Assembly (NCBI GenBank): GCA_002346625.1
Contig: DEAF01000028.1
Span: forward strand, 1-63,886
DNA: 63,886 nucleotides
Source of the DNA: Gemmatimonadales bacterium UBA2989
GTDB taxonomy: Bacteria > Gemmatimonadota > Gemmatimonadetes > Longimicrobiales > Gaopeijiaceae
Direction: 5' to 3'
Both the position numbers and the translations under genes were made by a program. Positions 16,419-25,220 of the stretch are shown here, one piece after another. Below the pieces are notes generated by a model that saw only the letters and a list, made by a program, of their open reading frames with translations, was not told the DNA's origin and did not search any database. Positions within the stretch are counted from its first letter, which is position 1; each line of letters starts with the position of its first letter.

Positions 16419-17206
16419 CAAATTTCGTCCATCACATGTCGAAGTATCTGTAGATCTTCCCACGAAGAGCGTGTCCACATTGGATTTCGTAATAAAGCTG
16501 CTGGATGATATGTAACAACAAGAGGGACATCCTCATAGCTATACACAGATCCTCGCAATTCTCCGAGTGATTTATTATTGCCAGTTAGAAGCTGAGCGGC
16601 AAAAGTACCTACAGCCAGAATAACCTCTGGAGCAACAAGCGCAATCTGTCTCTTTAAATAGGGTGCACAAAAGTCTATTTCATTAGTCATGGGATTGCGA
16701 TTACCAGGAGGACGACATTTAAGAACATTACAGATATAAACAGAATCTTCTCTGGATAAATTGACCGAAGCTAAAAGAAGATCCAGGAGCTTGCCCGCCC
16801 TGCCAACAAAAGGAAGGCCTGTACGGTCTTCGTTAGAACCAGGAGCCTCTCCAACTACCATAACCCCTGCCTTGGGACTGCCATCAGAAAAAACCACATT
16901 AGTTCTGGTCTTAGACAATCCACAAAGCTGACATCCCTCAGCTACCGCTTTGAGTTCCTGATAATCCAAAACACTCAAGTCAGTTGCAGTCGAAGAGACA
17001 GAAAAATCTTCTTGATCGGATAGCTCGTTCAACTCAGGAATAACACTCTCCGATTTATTAGGGCTAGCAACGACAGTTTCTCTTGCAGCAACTGACAAAA
17101 TTTCTTCTCTCGAGAGCTCATCAAAGAAAAATTCCTTTACCCCAAAATCCTTCTTCTGCCCTAAGAAGCGAAGAACTTGTTCGATATTCCGAGAACTTTG
17201 ACCCAC
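16418..17206 (-). CDS. Iron-sulfur uracil-DNA glycosylase, family 4
   Basis: Removes uracil from DNA in base-excision repair. 262 aa: a divergent 85-residue N-terminal extension, then the UDG domain. It has CQLCGLSKTR (two cluster cysteines), the active-site GEAPGSNEDRTGLPFVGRAGKLLD, CNVLKCRPPGNRNP (remaining cysteines) and HPAALLRNP. GTG start at 17206, overlapping the coaBC stop by one base (TAGTG). Its fusion-like N-terminus has no recognisable domain. Family 4 versus 5 is inferred from the GEAPG motif. Confidence 0.92.
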   Translation of the reverse strand: MGQSSRNIEQVLRFLGQKKDFGVKEFFFDELSREEILSVAARETVVASPNKSESVIPELNELSDQEDFSVSSTATDLSVLDYQELKAVAEGCQLCGLSKTRTNVVFSDGSPKAGVMVVGEAPGSNEDRTGLPFVGRAGKLLDLLLASVNLSREDSVYICNVLKCRPPGNRNPMTNEIDFCAPYLKRQIALVAPEVILAVGTFAAQLLTGNNKSLGELRGSVYSYEDVPLVVTYHPAALLRNPMWTRSSWEDLQILRHVMDEI

Positions 17207-18468
17207 TAGTTCCTCTCTAAAATACTGATAGCCCTATCCAGAATGATTTCGGCAATTTCTTCTTTTTTCAAAAGAGGTAATTCTTCGTCAGAGTCCATTG
17301 GTGTAATCAATGTCACTCGATTCGTATCAACTTCAAATCCAGCACCCTCTTCTGTAACGTTATTGTATACGAGTAGATTGAAGCCTTTGTCCTGGAGTTT
17401 TTCTCTACTGTTATCCAACAAAGAATCAGTTTCAAGAGCAAAGCCAATTGTAATCGATCCCGGCTTACGAAACTTTTGAGTTTCACGAGCTATATCAGGA
17501 TTCTCAGTAAGATTCAACATCAGATCTGTACCAACATCAGATCTCTTAATCTTATCCTTTGAAGTGTTAATCGGACGGAAATCTGAAACAGCTGATGTGA
17601 ATATAGTTAAGTCTATCCCTGGTAAAACTTCGGATACTTCATGAAACATTTCTTGGGCTGTTTCTACTTTAATAACCTTAGAACCATAAGGATCTTCAAG
17701 ATATACGGGGCCAGATACTACTGTAACTTCAGCCCCTCTTCTCCATGCAGCTTTAGCAATTGCAAGCCCCATGCGACCCGATGATCGATTCCCCACATAA
17801 CGCACTGGATCAATAGGTTCTCTAGTTGGCCCTGTCGTTACTAAAACATGCTTCCCCTCAAGAGGTGAAGGAGCAGCCAAAACACGACCTATTTCTTCGA
17901 TAATTTCTGTGACCTCAAGCATTCTTCCAGGCCCTCTTCCTTCACCAAAAGCTAAAGGGCCTACAGCAGGTCCAGCTATACGATAAGACAAATGATCTTT
18001 TAAATGAGCGATATTAGATTGAGTCTGAGGATGTGCAAACATTTGATCGTTCATGGCTGGACATAATATCACCGGAGAATGGCTTGCCAAAAGGGTGGTA
18101 GTGAGCAGATCGTCAGCCCTTCCGTGAGCAGCCCGTGCCATAAAATCAGCTGTAGCTGGTGCGACACAAACTACATCAGCGTCCTGTCCCAATCTGACAT
18201 GTAGGGCCGCTCCCTCTGAGGAGAACAGATCGGTTAATACCGGTCGACCAGTAACACCTTCAAAGGAAAGAGGCTGTACGAATTGCCTAGCACCATTAGT
18301 AAGGATTGTGTCTACAATGGCACCTAGACAGGTTAAGTCACGGGCTAGCTGAACAACCTTATAGGCCGCTATACCTCCAGTAACCCCAAGTACGACACGA
18401 CGTCCATCCCAAGGATATCGTGAATCCAATACGCTTCCAGGCAAGAACCCTCGCTCTCTGACAACCAC
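17206..18468 (-). CDS. coaBC: Phosphopantothenoylcysteine decarboxylase/synthetase
   Basis: Bifunctional coenzyme A enzyme, 420 aa. The N-terminal flavoprotein CoaC domain starts at VVLGVTGGIAAYK and carries the PAMNDQMFAHP motif. The C-terminal CoaB synthetase domain has VTTGPTREPIDPVRYVGNRSSGRMG and DKIKR. GTG start at 18468. Follows rpoZ with 24 nt between, as in the widespread yicC-gmk-rpoZ-coaBC group. Both domains look intact. Confidence 0.96.
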   Translation of the reverse strand: MVVRERGFLPGSVLDSRYPWDGRRVVLGVTGGIAAYKVVQLARDLTCLGAIVDTILTNGARQFVQPLSFEGVTGRPVLTDLFSSEGAALHVRLGQDADVVCVAPATADFMARAAHGRADDLLTTTLLASHSPVILCPAMNDQMFAHPQTQSNIAHLKDHLSYRIAGPAVGPLAFGEGRGPGRMLEVTEIIEEIGRVLAAPSPLEGKHVLVTTGPTREPIDPVRYVGNRSSGRMGLAIAKAAWRRGAEVTVVSGPVYLEDPYGSKVIKVETAQEMFHEVSEVLPGIDLTIFTSAVSDFRPINTSKDKIKRSDVGTDLMLNLTENPDIARETQKFRKPGSITIGFALETDSLLDNSREKLQDKGFNLLVYNNVTEEGAGFEVDTNRVTLITPMDSDEELPLLKKEEIAEIILDRAISILERN

Positions 18469-18492
18469 AGCCCAGCCACCTACCGGTAGGAG

Positions 18493-18708
18493 CTATTCTT
18501 CCATCCGCCGACGTACAACCAAGCGGAACTCGATCTGCCCAGAAGTTAATGCTTCCAGTGACTTGGTGGTGAGTTTCTTTTCTTCACCAAGAGGAAGTGT
18601 CTCTCTCGGCAATGCATTTAGTTCCCGAGCATATTTCGCTGCTACAAGTACACCGAGATACTTACTACTAGTGTGTTCAGCAGATTCATCAGGCGTGAAT
18701 ACGCGCAT
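18493..18708 (-). CDS. rpoZ: RNA polymerase omega subunit
   Basis: Small protein of 71 aa between gmk and coaBC, the position rpoZ has in many bacteria. The pattern KYLGVLVAAKYARELNALP followed by KLTTKSLEALTSGQIEFRLV matches omega: the helix carrying the A-AR core-binding motif and the KPTxxALEEL-like second helix. The first dozen residues are divergent. Identification rests on motif plus synteny, so it is slightly less secure than the other housekeeping genes. Confidence 0.85.
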   Translation of the reverse strand: MRVFTPDESAEHTSSKYLGVLVAAKYARELNALPRETLPLGEEKKLTTKSLEALTSGQIEFRLVVRRRMEE

Positions 18709-18771
18709 TATATATCCCCCAGAAATAATCTCTTATATTCATTGAAAACAACTACTTAACGTATTTTAGTT

Positions 18772-19434
18772 CTAGTAAAAAGTTAAGTCTTTCTCTATAA
18801 TATCAATAATCTGACCCTGAAGTTCGCTAATTGTATACGATAAGTCGATCGGCTTATAGTTTAAAGGGGCTTCCCCTATAGCGATAGCTCTGACTTCACT
18901 TACCGCTTGATTTAAATCCTCATTGATCACCACATAGTCAAAATCCATAGCACTTTTTAACTCTTCCCAAGCATTCCTAAACCTCCGCCTCAAAACTTCG
19001 TTGTCCTCAGCACCTCTGCCCCTGATACGATTTACCAGAATATCAGCAGAAGGAGGAAGTACAAATACAAGAACAGCTTCTGAAATAAGATCTCGTACCT
19101 GCATAGCACCCTGAACATCAATATCCATAACTAGATACTGCCCCTGCCGCAAAGTTTCATTAAGATTATCTCTCGGCGTACCATACATATATCCATGCAC
19201 TTCTGCCCACTCCAGAAGTTCTTTGTTATCTAACATTTCCTGAAATTCCCAATCCTTCACAAAATGATAATGCACACCATCAGTTTCATCCTCTCGAGGA
19301 GAACGTGTTGTAGCGGAAACAGAAAACACAAACTCATCCCCTCCTTGCACAAGAGCATCGGCAATTGACGTTTTGCCTACCCCACTAGGAGCAGAAAGAA
19401 CTATCGCCGAAGTCCTGCTAGCGTTTAAAATCAT
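18772..19434 (-). CDS. gmk: Guanylate kinase
   Basis: Phosphorylates GMP to GDP. 220 aa. P-loop SAPSGVGKTSIADALV at residues 14-29, GMP-binding VSATTRSPREDETDGVHYHF, and the YGTPRDNL lid region. The C-terminal 15 residues extend beyond the catalytic domain. Start overlaps the yicC stop by 4 nt (ATGA). Complete and unremarkable. Confidence 0.96.
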   Translation of the reverse strand: MILNASRTSAIVLSAPSGVGKTSIADALVQGGDEFVFSVSATTRSPREDETDGVHYHFVKDWEFQEMLDNKELLEWAEVHGYMYGTPRDNLNETLRQGQYLVMDIDVQGAMQVRDLISEAVLVFVLPPSADILVNRIRGRGAEDNEVLRRRFRNAWEELKSAMDFDYVVINEDLNQAVSEVRAIAIGEAPLNYKPIDLSYTISELQGQIIDIIEKDLTFY

Positions 19435-20324
19435 TCCACATTATCCAGTTGTTCGCGAATGCGTTCGACATCTTCCTTTATCGCAATCACCCTATGACTT
19501 ATCTCTAAGTCATTAGCCTTAGCTCCTATTGTATTAACTTCTCGATTCATCTCCTGAATCATAAATCCTAATCGTTTTCCTACTGGTTCAGAGTTATCAT
19601 TAACTAGAGTGTCTACGAATAATTCCAGGTGAGAACGTAAGCGGACAATTTCTTCATTAATGTCCCACTTCTCAGCTATATAGGACATCTCACGGGCCAA
19701 CCTGTCCTCGTCAATAGGATGATTTTCCGTAATTTCGACCACTGTATCTTTAAGATGTTCTCTTTTTTCAACTAGGCGTTCCGGAGCACGATTCTCCACA
19801 AAACCCAGATGATTGCCGATGGATTTTAACCTATTTTCCAAGTCTTCCTGCAATCTGATCCCTTCGTCATCCCGCATACCTATCATTGCCAAGACAGCTT
19901 CCTGCGTGAGTCTCTTTATCACAGAGACATCAATATCAATCGGCACACTTGATGTATCAGAGACCCTAAAGATATCCGCAAAGCGAATCAGGTGTGAAAG
20001 ATTAACATCTCCCTTAAGATCTAGTTTATTACTTAGATCATCCAGGATGTCCCTATAACAGATAGCTTTGTCCATATTTAACTGTGGAAGAATACTATCC
20101 TTGCTAATAGAACCGCGATCCAAGGTTAGAGTGTAGGTCACGTGACCCCGACTTATGAAGTCACGTAGCCAAAGTTGGATTTCAGATTGTAGGCCATCAA
20201 AACCTGAAGGCGTCCTCAGAGTTAAGTTGAAAAACCTATGGTTTACAGTTTTAACTTCAATACGAACAAGGCCAATTTCAGTGGATTCTTCAGCCTCCCC
20301 AAAGCCAGTCATACTTCGAATCAT
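19431..20324 (-). CDS. YicC-family endoribonuclease
   Basis: YicC/YloC family protein, 297 aa, with the diagnostic N-terminus MIRSMTGFGEAEE and KTVNHRFFNLTLRTP. The C-terminal DUF1732 part is RLGFMIQEMNREVNTIGAKAND. Members are reported to act as RNases or RNase adaptors on small RNA and mRNA. First gene of the yicC-gmk-rpoZ-coaBC group, so it may be co-expressed with GTP supply and RNA polymerase assembly. Function beyond family level is not visible. Confidence 0.94.
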   Translation of the reverse strand: MIRSMTGFGEAEESTEIGLVRIEVKTVNHRFFNLTLRTPSGFDGLQSEIQLWLRDFISRGHVTYTLTLDRGSISKDSILPQLNMDKAICYRDILDDLSNKLDLKGDVNLSHLIRFADIFRVSDTSSVPIDIDVSVIKRLTQEAVLAMIGMRDDEGIRLQEDLENRLKSIGNHLGFVENRAPERLVEKREHLKDTVVEITENHPIDEDRLAREMSYIAEKWDINEEIVRLRSHLELFVDTLVNDNSEPVGKRLGFMIQEMNREVNTIGAKANDLEISHRVIAIKEDVERIREQLDNVE

Positions 20325-20339
20325 TTCAACACATTCCCT

Positions 20340-22211
20340 CTAATTATTCATTGTCCAACGAATCCCATACATGGTACGGGAACGAGGCTGATTATGGTTG
20401 GGGAAATCCAGATTATCCCTTTTGCGCATAATATTGTCCCAACGTACAAATACGTTGACAGTGACTATACGAACTTGGATTTGCATGAACCAGTCCTGAT
20501 ACATAGGTACTCTTAGCAAATCTAGGTTGTCGGAAGTCGAACTCACTAGTGGATTCTGATCTATTATACGCAATAACATTGGATCACGACTCGTAACTCC
20601 GATCGTTCCCCATAACTCTAAATTATTAGACTCTTTAAATATCCCATGATACGTGATGGATCCATCCCAAACACGTTTGGGTAAGTAGGGTTGTTCTTTG
20701 TTCCAAGACTGTAAGTTCGTCTCAATTCTAAATCCTGATATGGGCAGAGGCATACTAACGGACAACTCATAACCTGTTTGAGGCCCTCCTCCTCCAAGAG
20801 TGACCCCATCCCTATCAAGAGCAAGTCCCAGAGGGAGAAGTGAATCTGCTTCAATCGATAGCCAGGCCCCTGATAGACTTAGGCTACGCCAAGTGAAGGT
20901 GGCTCCTGCTCGTATTCCTGTCCGTTCCGTGAACTTGGCCACGGGAGCATCATATTCATCTGTGTTGCCTTCTAGTTCCAAAGACTGGAGATGCTCCCTG
21001 AATCTAGGAACAAAAGGAGAACCGGTACTGCCGTTCTCGTAGGAAGCAAATAAGGACACCCCTGAAATTGATGATGTGATGGCACGGGCTCTCCAAGAAT
21101 GAGAGTTATCATGGGACCACTGTTCCATTCGCACTGACCCGTCAATAGAAAGCAATGGTAAATGAGACACACCTCCGGCAATTTCGTAAGATCTTACAGG
21201 CAAGCCACCGCTACCCAGATAACGTGCAGCAGCTTTACCCCAAAAAACCCCTCTTTCATATCCCGCCCTAATCCCAAGTTGTGATCGCTTTATTCCTATA
21301 CCATAAAAAGGGTCTTTCGCATTGCCAATAAGTGATGAAGCCCCCCAATAGGCTTCACCAATCAGATTATCCGTAAAGCGCCATCTACCCTTCAAATTCC
21401 AATCGTTTCGAGTAATATCAGTGGGTAATTCATTAACATCTGTCCTTGTAGCAAAGCGACGAAGATCTAATGATAACCCGCCTCGATCACCTCGTGTCAG
21501 AGAATACCTAAGACCAATCCCACTAAGAGCACCAGCAGCAGCAAGCCTGGGGCCTCGAGTATCCAATCGATCCAGAGTGAAAGTAAGAGCTCCCCCTAAA
21601 GTATTAGGGTGTGCTAGAACACCACGAAGAAGATTAGTACCCAAATCACCTGTCCCCACTTCCACCGTACTCGATGGCTCAGGATCTGTAGGCTCTCGGG
21701 TTCGGATTTCGATCCGCAATTCCCCAGGATATCTTTCCACTCGTACCTCATCTATCCCCCCCAAACCAATACGAGATAAGTCTGCTAATCCCCCATCCAA
21801 GGAAACCCATTCGAAACCATCCCAAAAAATTTTAACTCGCCCTCCTCCGACCCCGAAAGCGATAGCGCTTACAGGAGTTCCGTAGTCTCCTCCTTTCAGC
21901 AAAATCACTCCTGGAACTTGATCTACCAATTCAGCAAGAGTTAATGCTCGATTAGTCATTAGGGCATCTCTATCCCAAATCCATACCGCACCTTCCTGGG
22001 AAGGTTTTATGCCAGAAGGAAATCGCGGAAATGTATCCACAGATTCGGGAAGAGAATCCGATAAAATTTGATCCAATGAATCCGGAGAAGCTTTTAGGCT
22101 ATCAGGTGCCTGAATAGTGTCCGCTATCTGAGCATTTGTGTTACAGGGCGTTAAAATTCCCCAAAACGTCAGGATGATCGAGATAAACCTAACGCACAAC
22201 GCCCCAGCCAT
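20340..22211 (-). CDS. TonB-dependent receptor plug-domain outer-membrane protein
   Basis: Exported barrel protein. After the signal peptide (hydrophobic run FISIILTFWGIL, cleavage near NTNAQ) and a Ser/Pro/Asp-rich linker comes a plug-like domain: LAELVDQVPGVILLKGGDYG, IFWDGFEW, GLGGIDEVRVERYPGEL. The remaining 430 residues alternate strands and end aromatic-rich. At about 620 aa it is short for a TonB receptor, and no TonB box or carboxypeptidase-like N-domain is clear. The frame is open to 22274, inside pepA; Met at 22211 is preferred because it starts directly at the signal peptide, though neither has a good ribosome binding site. Substrate unknown. Confidence 0.72.
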   Translation of the reverse strand: MAGALCVRFISIILTFWGILTPCNTNAQIADTIQAPDSLKASPDSLDQILSDSLPESVDTFPRFPSGIKPSQEGAVWIWDRDALMTNRALTLAELVDQVPGVILLKGGDYGTPVSAIAFGVGGGRVKIFWDGFEWVSLDGGLADLSRIGLGGIDEVRVERYPGELRIEIRTREPTDPEPSSTVEVGTGDLGTNLLRGVLAHPNTLGGALTFTLDRLDTRGPRLAAAGALSGIGLRYSLTRGDRGGLSLDLRRFATRTDVNELPTDITRNDWNLKGRWRFTDNLIGEAYWGASSLIGNAKDPFYGIGIKRSQLGIRAGYERGVFWGKAAARYLGSGGLPVRSYEIAGGVSHLPLLSIDGSVRMEQWSHDNSHSWRARAITSSISGVSLFASYENGSTGSPFVPRFREHLQSLELEGNTDEYDAPVAKFTERTGIRAGATFTWRSLSLSGAWLSIEADSLLPLGLALDRDGVTLGGGGPQTGYELSVSMPLPISGFRIETNLQSWNKEQPYLPKRVWDGSITYHGIFKESNNLELWGTIGVTSRDPMLLRIIDQNPLVSSTSDNLDLLRVPMYQDWFMQIQVRIVTVNVFVRWDNIMRKRDNLDFPNHNQPRSRTMYGIRWTMNN

Positions 22212-22249
22212 CTTGGACCGGGGCGTATAGAAATAGCAAGGAATAAAGC

Positions 22250-23749
22250 TCAAGCGCACCGGCCCCTTACCCATTGTATAAGAAGTTTTGTAGGGAATCC
22301 GGTTGCACCTTTACGATGATAAGAAAGCTTGCCTTCTCCATATGCGGTCCCAGCAATATCCAAGTGTGCCCAGCTAAAATCCCCTACAAATTCTCTAAGA
22401 AAACAAGCAGCAGTTATACTCCCTCCAGGACGTCCACCTACATTTACAATGTCAGCTACTTCACTGTCAATCTGCCTACGATACTCATCCCAAAGAGGTA
22501 ATGGCCAACATCGTTCACCAGTTAAGTCACCCGCGTCCCTAAGCTCTTCCACTAGATCACTGTCTGTTCCGAGGACAGCAGCGGCATGATGTCCCAGAGC
22601 TACAACCACAGACCCAGTCAGAGTAGCACAATCAACAATAGCAGCAGGATTTAAGCTCTTAGCGTAAGAAAGGGCATCTGCCAATATCAAACGACCCTCG
22701 GCATCGGTGTTAACAACTTCAATGGTCTTCCCTTCTCGCGACTCAATAATATCTCCAGGCTTGAGGGCGCTGCCATTTAAAAGGTTTTCAGAGGAAGGTA
22801 TGATTCCAACTACGTTAAGGGGTATTTCCAGTTCGGACACGGCTTGCATAGCAGCAATAACCGCAGCTCCACCTGACATATCGAAAATCATATCCTCCAT
22901 ACCTTTAGCAGGCTTGATGGAGATTCCTCCGGCATCAAAAGTCAGACCCTTTCCTATAAGTACTAGAGGAGGATCTCCTTTTATCCCTTTATTATGTCTA
23001 ATAACAATTAGTCTGGGCTCCTGATCTGAACCCTGGGCGACCGATAGAAGAGCATGCATTCTCTCTTTTTGGAGTTCGATTGGCCCCATAACAGTAATAT
23101 CCAAATCCCGTTCTTTAGCCATTATCAAAGCTTGGTCGGCAAGATGGGTTGGAGTTGCTACGTTACCGGGTCGCGATTGGAGAGTACGAGCTAAATTAGA
23201 TGCTCTGCCAATGATCTCACCTATTTCGACACCGTGCCCGACATCTTCTAAATCCAAATCATCTGTCACGACTGTAAATTCAGAGACTTTAGGGGGCAGA
23301 TCACTATAAGAGCTCTTCATCTCAGTAAAGCTCCATGAGGCCATTACAGCGCCCTCCACGACTGCCTGCGCAGCATTATCGATACTAATATTTTCCATTC
23401 TACTCAAATACACGGACGCTTTAATTAGCCCTATGGATTCGGCAACCCTTACCACGTGCCCGGACCATTGCCGGATAACTTCTAAAGTGAGTTCCGAAGT
23501 TTTACCAATACCAATAAATAAGATTCTCTGTACACCATTTTCTTTGCCCCAATAAGCAACAACATATTCACCAAGCTTACCTTTGAGATCTTGGGATAGA
23601 TATGAACCGAAAGTGCTTTCGGGGAGATCAGATGGAAGAGCCGGCATCGCACCATCTTCGGTGTCGAATACCGGAACCGCCAAAAGCGGGATGTCCTTAT
23701 AAGAAAGACCTGATGAAGAAGAAATGCAAACGTTCATAATAACTTTCAC
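22250..23749 (-). CDS. pepA: Leucyl aminopeptidase (cytosol aminopeptidase, M17)
   Basis: Dizinc/manganese aminopeptidase, 499 aa. The catalytic domain has VGKGLTFDAGGISIKP (metal-binding Lys and Asp), MSGGAAVIAAM and the M17 signature NTDAEGRLILADAL. The N-terminal macro-like domain is present. The start is GTG 23749 or ATG 23737; neither has a strong ribosome binding site. It lies 2 nt after the icd stop, so the two are probably co-transcribed. The C-terminus overlaps the open frame, but not the preferred start, of the TonB-plug gene. Confidence 0.95.
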   Translation of the reverse strand: MKVIMNVCISSSSGLSYKDIPLLAVPVFDTEDGAMPALPSDLPESTFGSYLSQDLKGKLGEYVVAYWGKENGVQRILFIGIGKTSELTLEVIRQWSGHVVRVAESIGLIKASVYLSRMENISIDNAAQAVVEGAVMASWSFTEMKSSYSDLPPKVSEFTVVTDDLDLEDVGHGVEIGEIIGRASNLARTLQSRPGNVATPTHLADQALIMAKERDLDITVMGPIELQKERMHALLSVAQGSDQEPRLIVIRHNKGIKGDPPLVLIGKGLTFDAGGISIKPAKGMEDMIFDMSGGAAVIAAMQAVSELEIPLNVVGIIPSSENLLNGSALKPGDIIESREGKTIEVVNTDAEGRLILADALSYAKSLNPAAIVDCATLTGSVVVALGHHAAAVLGTDSDLVEELRDAGDLTGERCWPLPLWDEYRRQIDSEVADIVNVGGRPGGSITAACFLREFVGDFSWAHLDIAGTAYGEGKLSYHRKGATGFPTKLLIQWVRGRCA

Positions 23750-23751
23750 AT

Positions 23752-24999
23752 CTACATGTTCTCGATGATAGCCCTTCCAAACTCTGAAGTTTTCACAGTA
23801 GTGGCTCCTTCCATCTGACGCCCGAGGTCGTAAGTTACGATCTTGGAATTTATAGCACCTTCTATGCCTATATTTATTGCTTCAGCTGCTTCAGTCCAAC
23901 CGAGATACTCAAGCATCATGACAGCAGATAGGATTAGTGAACTAGGATTTACCTTGTCCAAGTTAGCGTATTTAGGAGCCGTACCATGGGTCGCTTCAAA
24001 GAGAGCTATATTGTCACCTATATTAGCTCCGGGTGCCATTCCAAGACCGCCAACCTGTGCAGCACATGCATCTGAGAGATAGTCACCATTAAGATTTGAT
24101 GTCACTACGAGATCATACTCATCTGGTCGGAGCAATACCTGCTGGAACATAGAATCAGCGATACGGTCATTTACAATCAATTTTTCTGAGGGATCAGCAC
24201 CATCCCAGATTTCAGATTCAGAAATTGTAACATCTTCAAATTTTTCTTTGGCTAGCTCGTATCCCCAATCCCTGAAAGCTCCTTCAGTGAACTTCATAAT
24301 ATTACCTTTGTGTACCAACGTTACTGTTCTGAGCTTCCTGTCGAGAGCATACCTTATGGCAGCTTCCACATGTCTCTTCGTACCGAAAGAACTGGTTGGC
24401 TTAATTCCTATACCGCTATCACTACGAACATCTGCGCCCATCTCTTTAACCAGAAAATCTTGAACACGTATCGCTTCAGCACTACCAGAAGCCCATTCTA
24501 TTCCAGCATAGACATCTTCAGTGTTTTCACGAAAAATAACTACATCGAGTTTCTCAGGATTTTTCATCGGCGAAGGAACTCCTTTGATCCACCGAATCGG
24601 CCGTACACATGAGTAAAGATCGAGGACTTGCCTAAGAGTAACGTTCAGCGAACGTATCCCTCCACCCACAGGGGTTGTCAGAGGCCCTTTGATTCCGACC
24701 TTAAATTCCTGGATAACATCAAAGGTTTCATCTGGTATAAAATTACCAGTTTGTTTATGTGCCTTATCGCCAGCATAAACTTCCATCCAAGCAATACGGC
24801 GTTCCCCTTCATACACTTTGTGGACCGCAGCATCTATAACCGATTGGGTCGCAGACCAAATATCGGGGCCAATCCCATCTCCTTCTATGAATGGAATAAT
24901 AGGATTTTCTGGTACAATAAGTTCACGACCATCTACAGTGATTTTATCGCCATCCACCGGTATTTTTGAGTATTTATAACCGGTCACACAAAGCTCCAT
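23752..24999 (-). CDS. icd: Isocitrate dehydrogenase, NADP type
   Basis: TCA-cycle oxidative decarboxylation of isocitrate. 415 aa, almost the E. coli length, with the same landmarks: FIEGDGIGPDIW, GGGIRSLNVTLRQ (the Ser that AceK phosphorylates in E. coli), ENTEDVYAGIEW, NLNGDYLSDACAAQVGGLG and ATHGTAPKYA followed by a Tyr-containing segment typical of NADP enzymes. ATG start. No aceK in the window. The 25000-25220 gap upstream is shared with the divergent iron transporter. Confidence 0.96.
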   Translation of the reverse strand: MELCVTGYKYSKIPVDGDKITVDGRELIVPENPIIPFIEGDGIGPDIWSATQSVIDAAVHKVYEGERRIAWMEVYAGDKAHKQTGNFIPDETFDVIQEFKVGIKGPLTTPVGGGIRSLNVTLRQVLDLYSCVRPIRWIKGVPSPMKNPEKLDVVIFRENTEDVYAGIEWASGSAEAIRVQDFLVKEMGADVRSDSGIGIKPTSSFGTKRHVEAAIRYALDRKLRTVTLVHKGNIMKFTEGAFRDWGYELAKEKFEDVTISESEIWDGADPSEKLIVNDRIADSMFQQVLLRPDEYDLVVTSNLNGDYLSDACAAQVGGLGMAPGANIGDNIALFEATHGTAPKYANLDKVNPSSLILSAVMMLEYLGWTEAAEAINIGIEGAINSKIVTYDLGRQMEGATTVKTSEFGRAIIENM

Positions 25000-25156
25000 G
25001 TCAGTGTGGTAAACTGTATAATTTTACGAGCAATATTCAATAATATCTTAGTTAAAAGATACCCTTGTAATGATTTAGACGCCATCCAAGCTCCACTAAT
25101 ACTGCTATCTACCAACACTTGCCCATTCTTTCTTCATTGTAGATACTTACCATAAC

Positions 25157-25179
25157 TAGTTGAGATTCGTTATCAACTA
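25157..25179. promoter_or_regulatory. Inverted repeat upstream of the iron transporter
   Basis: Perfect 7-9-7 inverted repeat TAGTTGA-N9-TCAACTA, centred about 53 bp before the start of the iron-binding protein gene, between it and icd. Length and position suit a dimeric metal-responsive repressor such as a Fur or DtxR type. The sequence does not match the E. coli Fur consensus closely, so the regulator is unknown. No other strong element was seen in 25000-25220. Confidence 0.4.
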
Positions 25180-25220
25180 TCCTGAATCATGACTTAAAAC
25201 CATTACAGGAGATCCGGTTA

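Noticed and set aside
21421..21885. 154-codon plus-strand frame inside the TonB-plug gene
   Set aside because: It is a shadow of the coding strand: Arg/Pro/Ser-rich, no ribosome binding site, no domain. Similar shadows at 8047-8538, 10179-10613 and 42162-42605 were dropped for the same reason.
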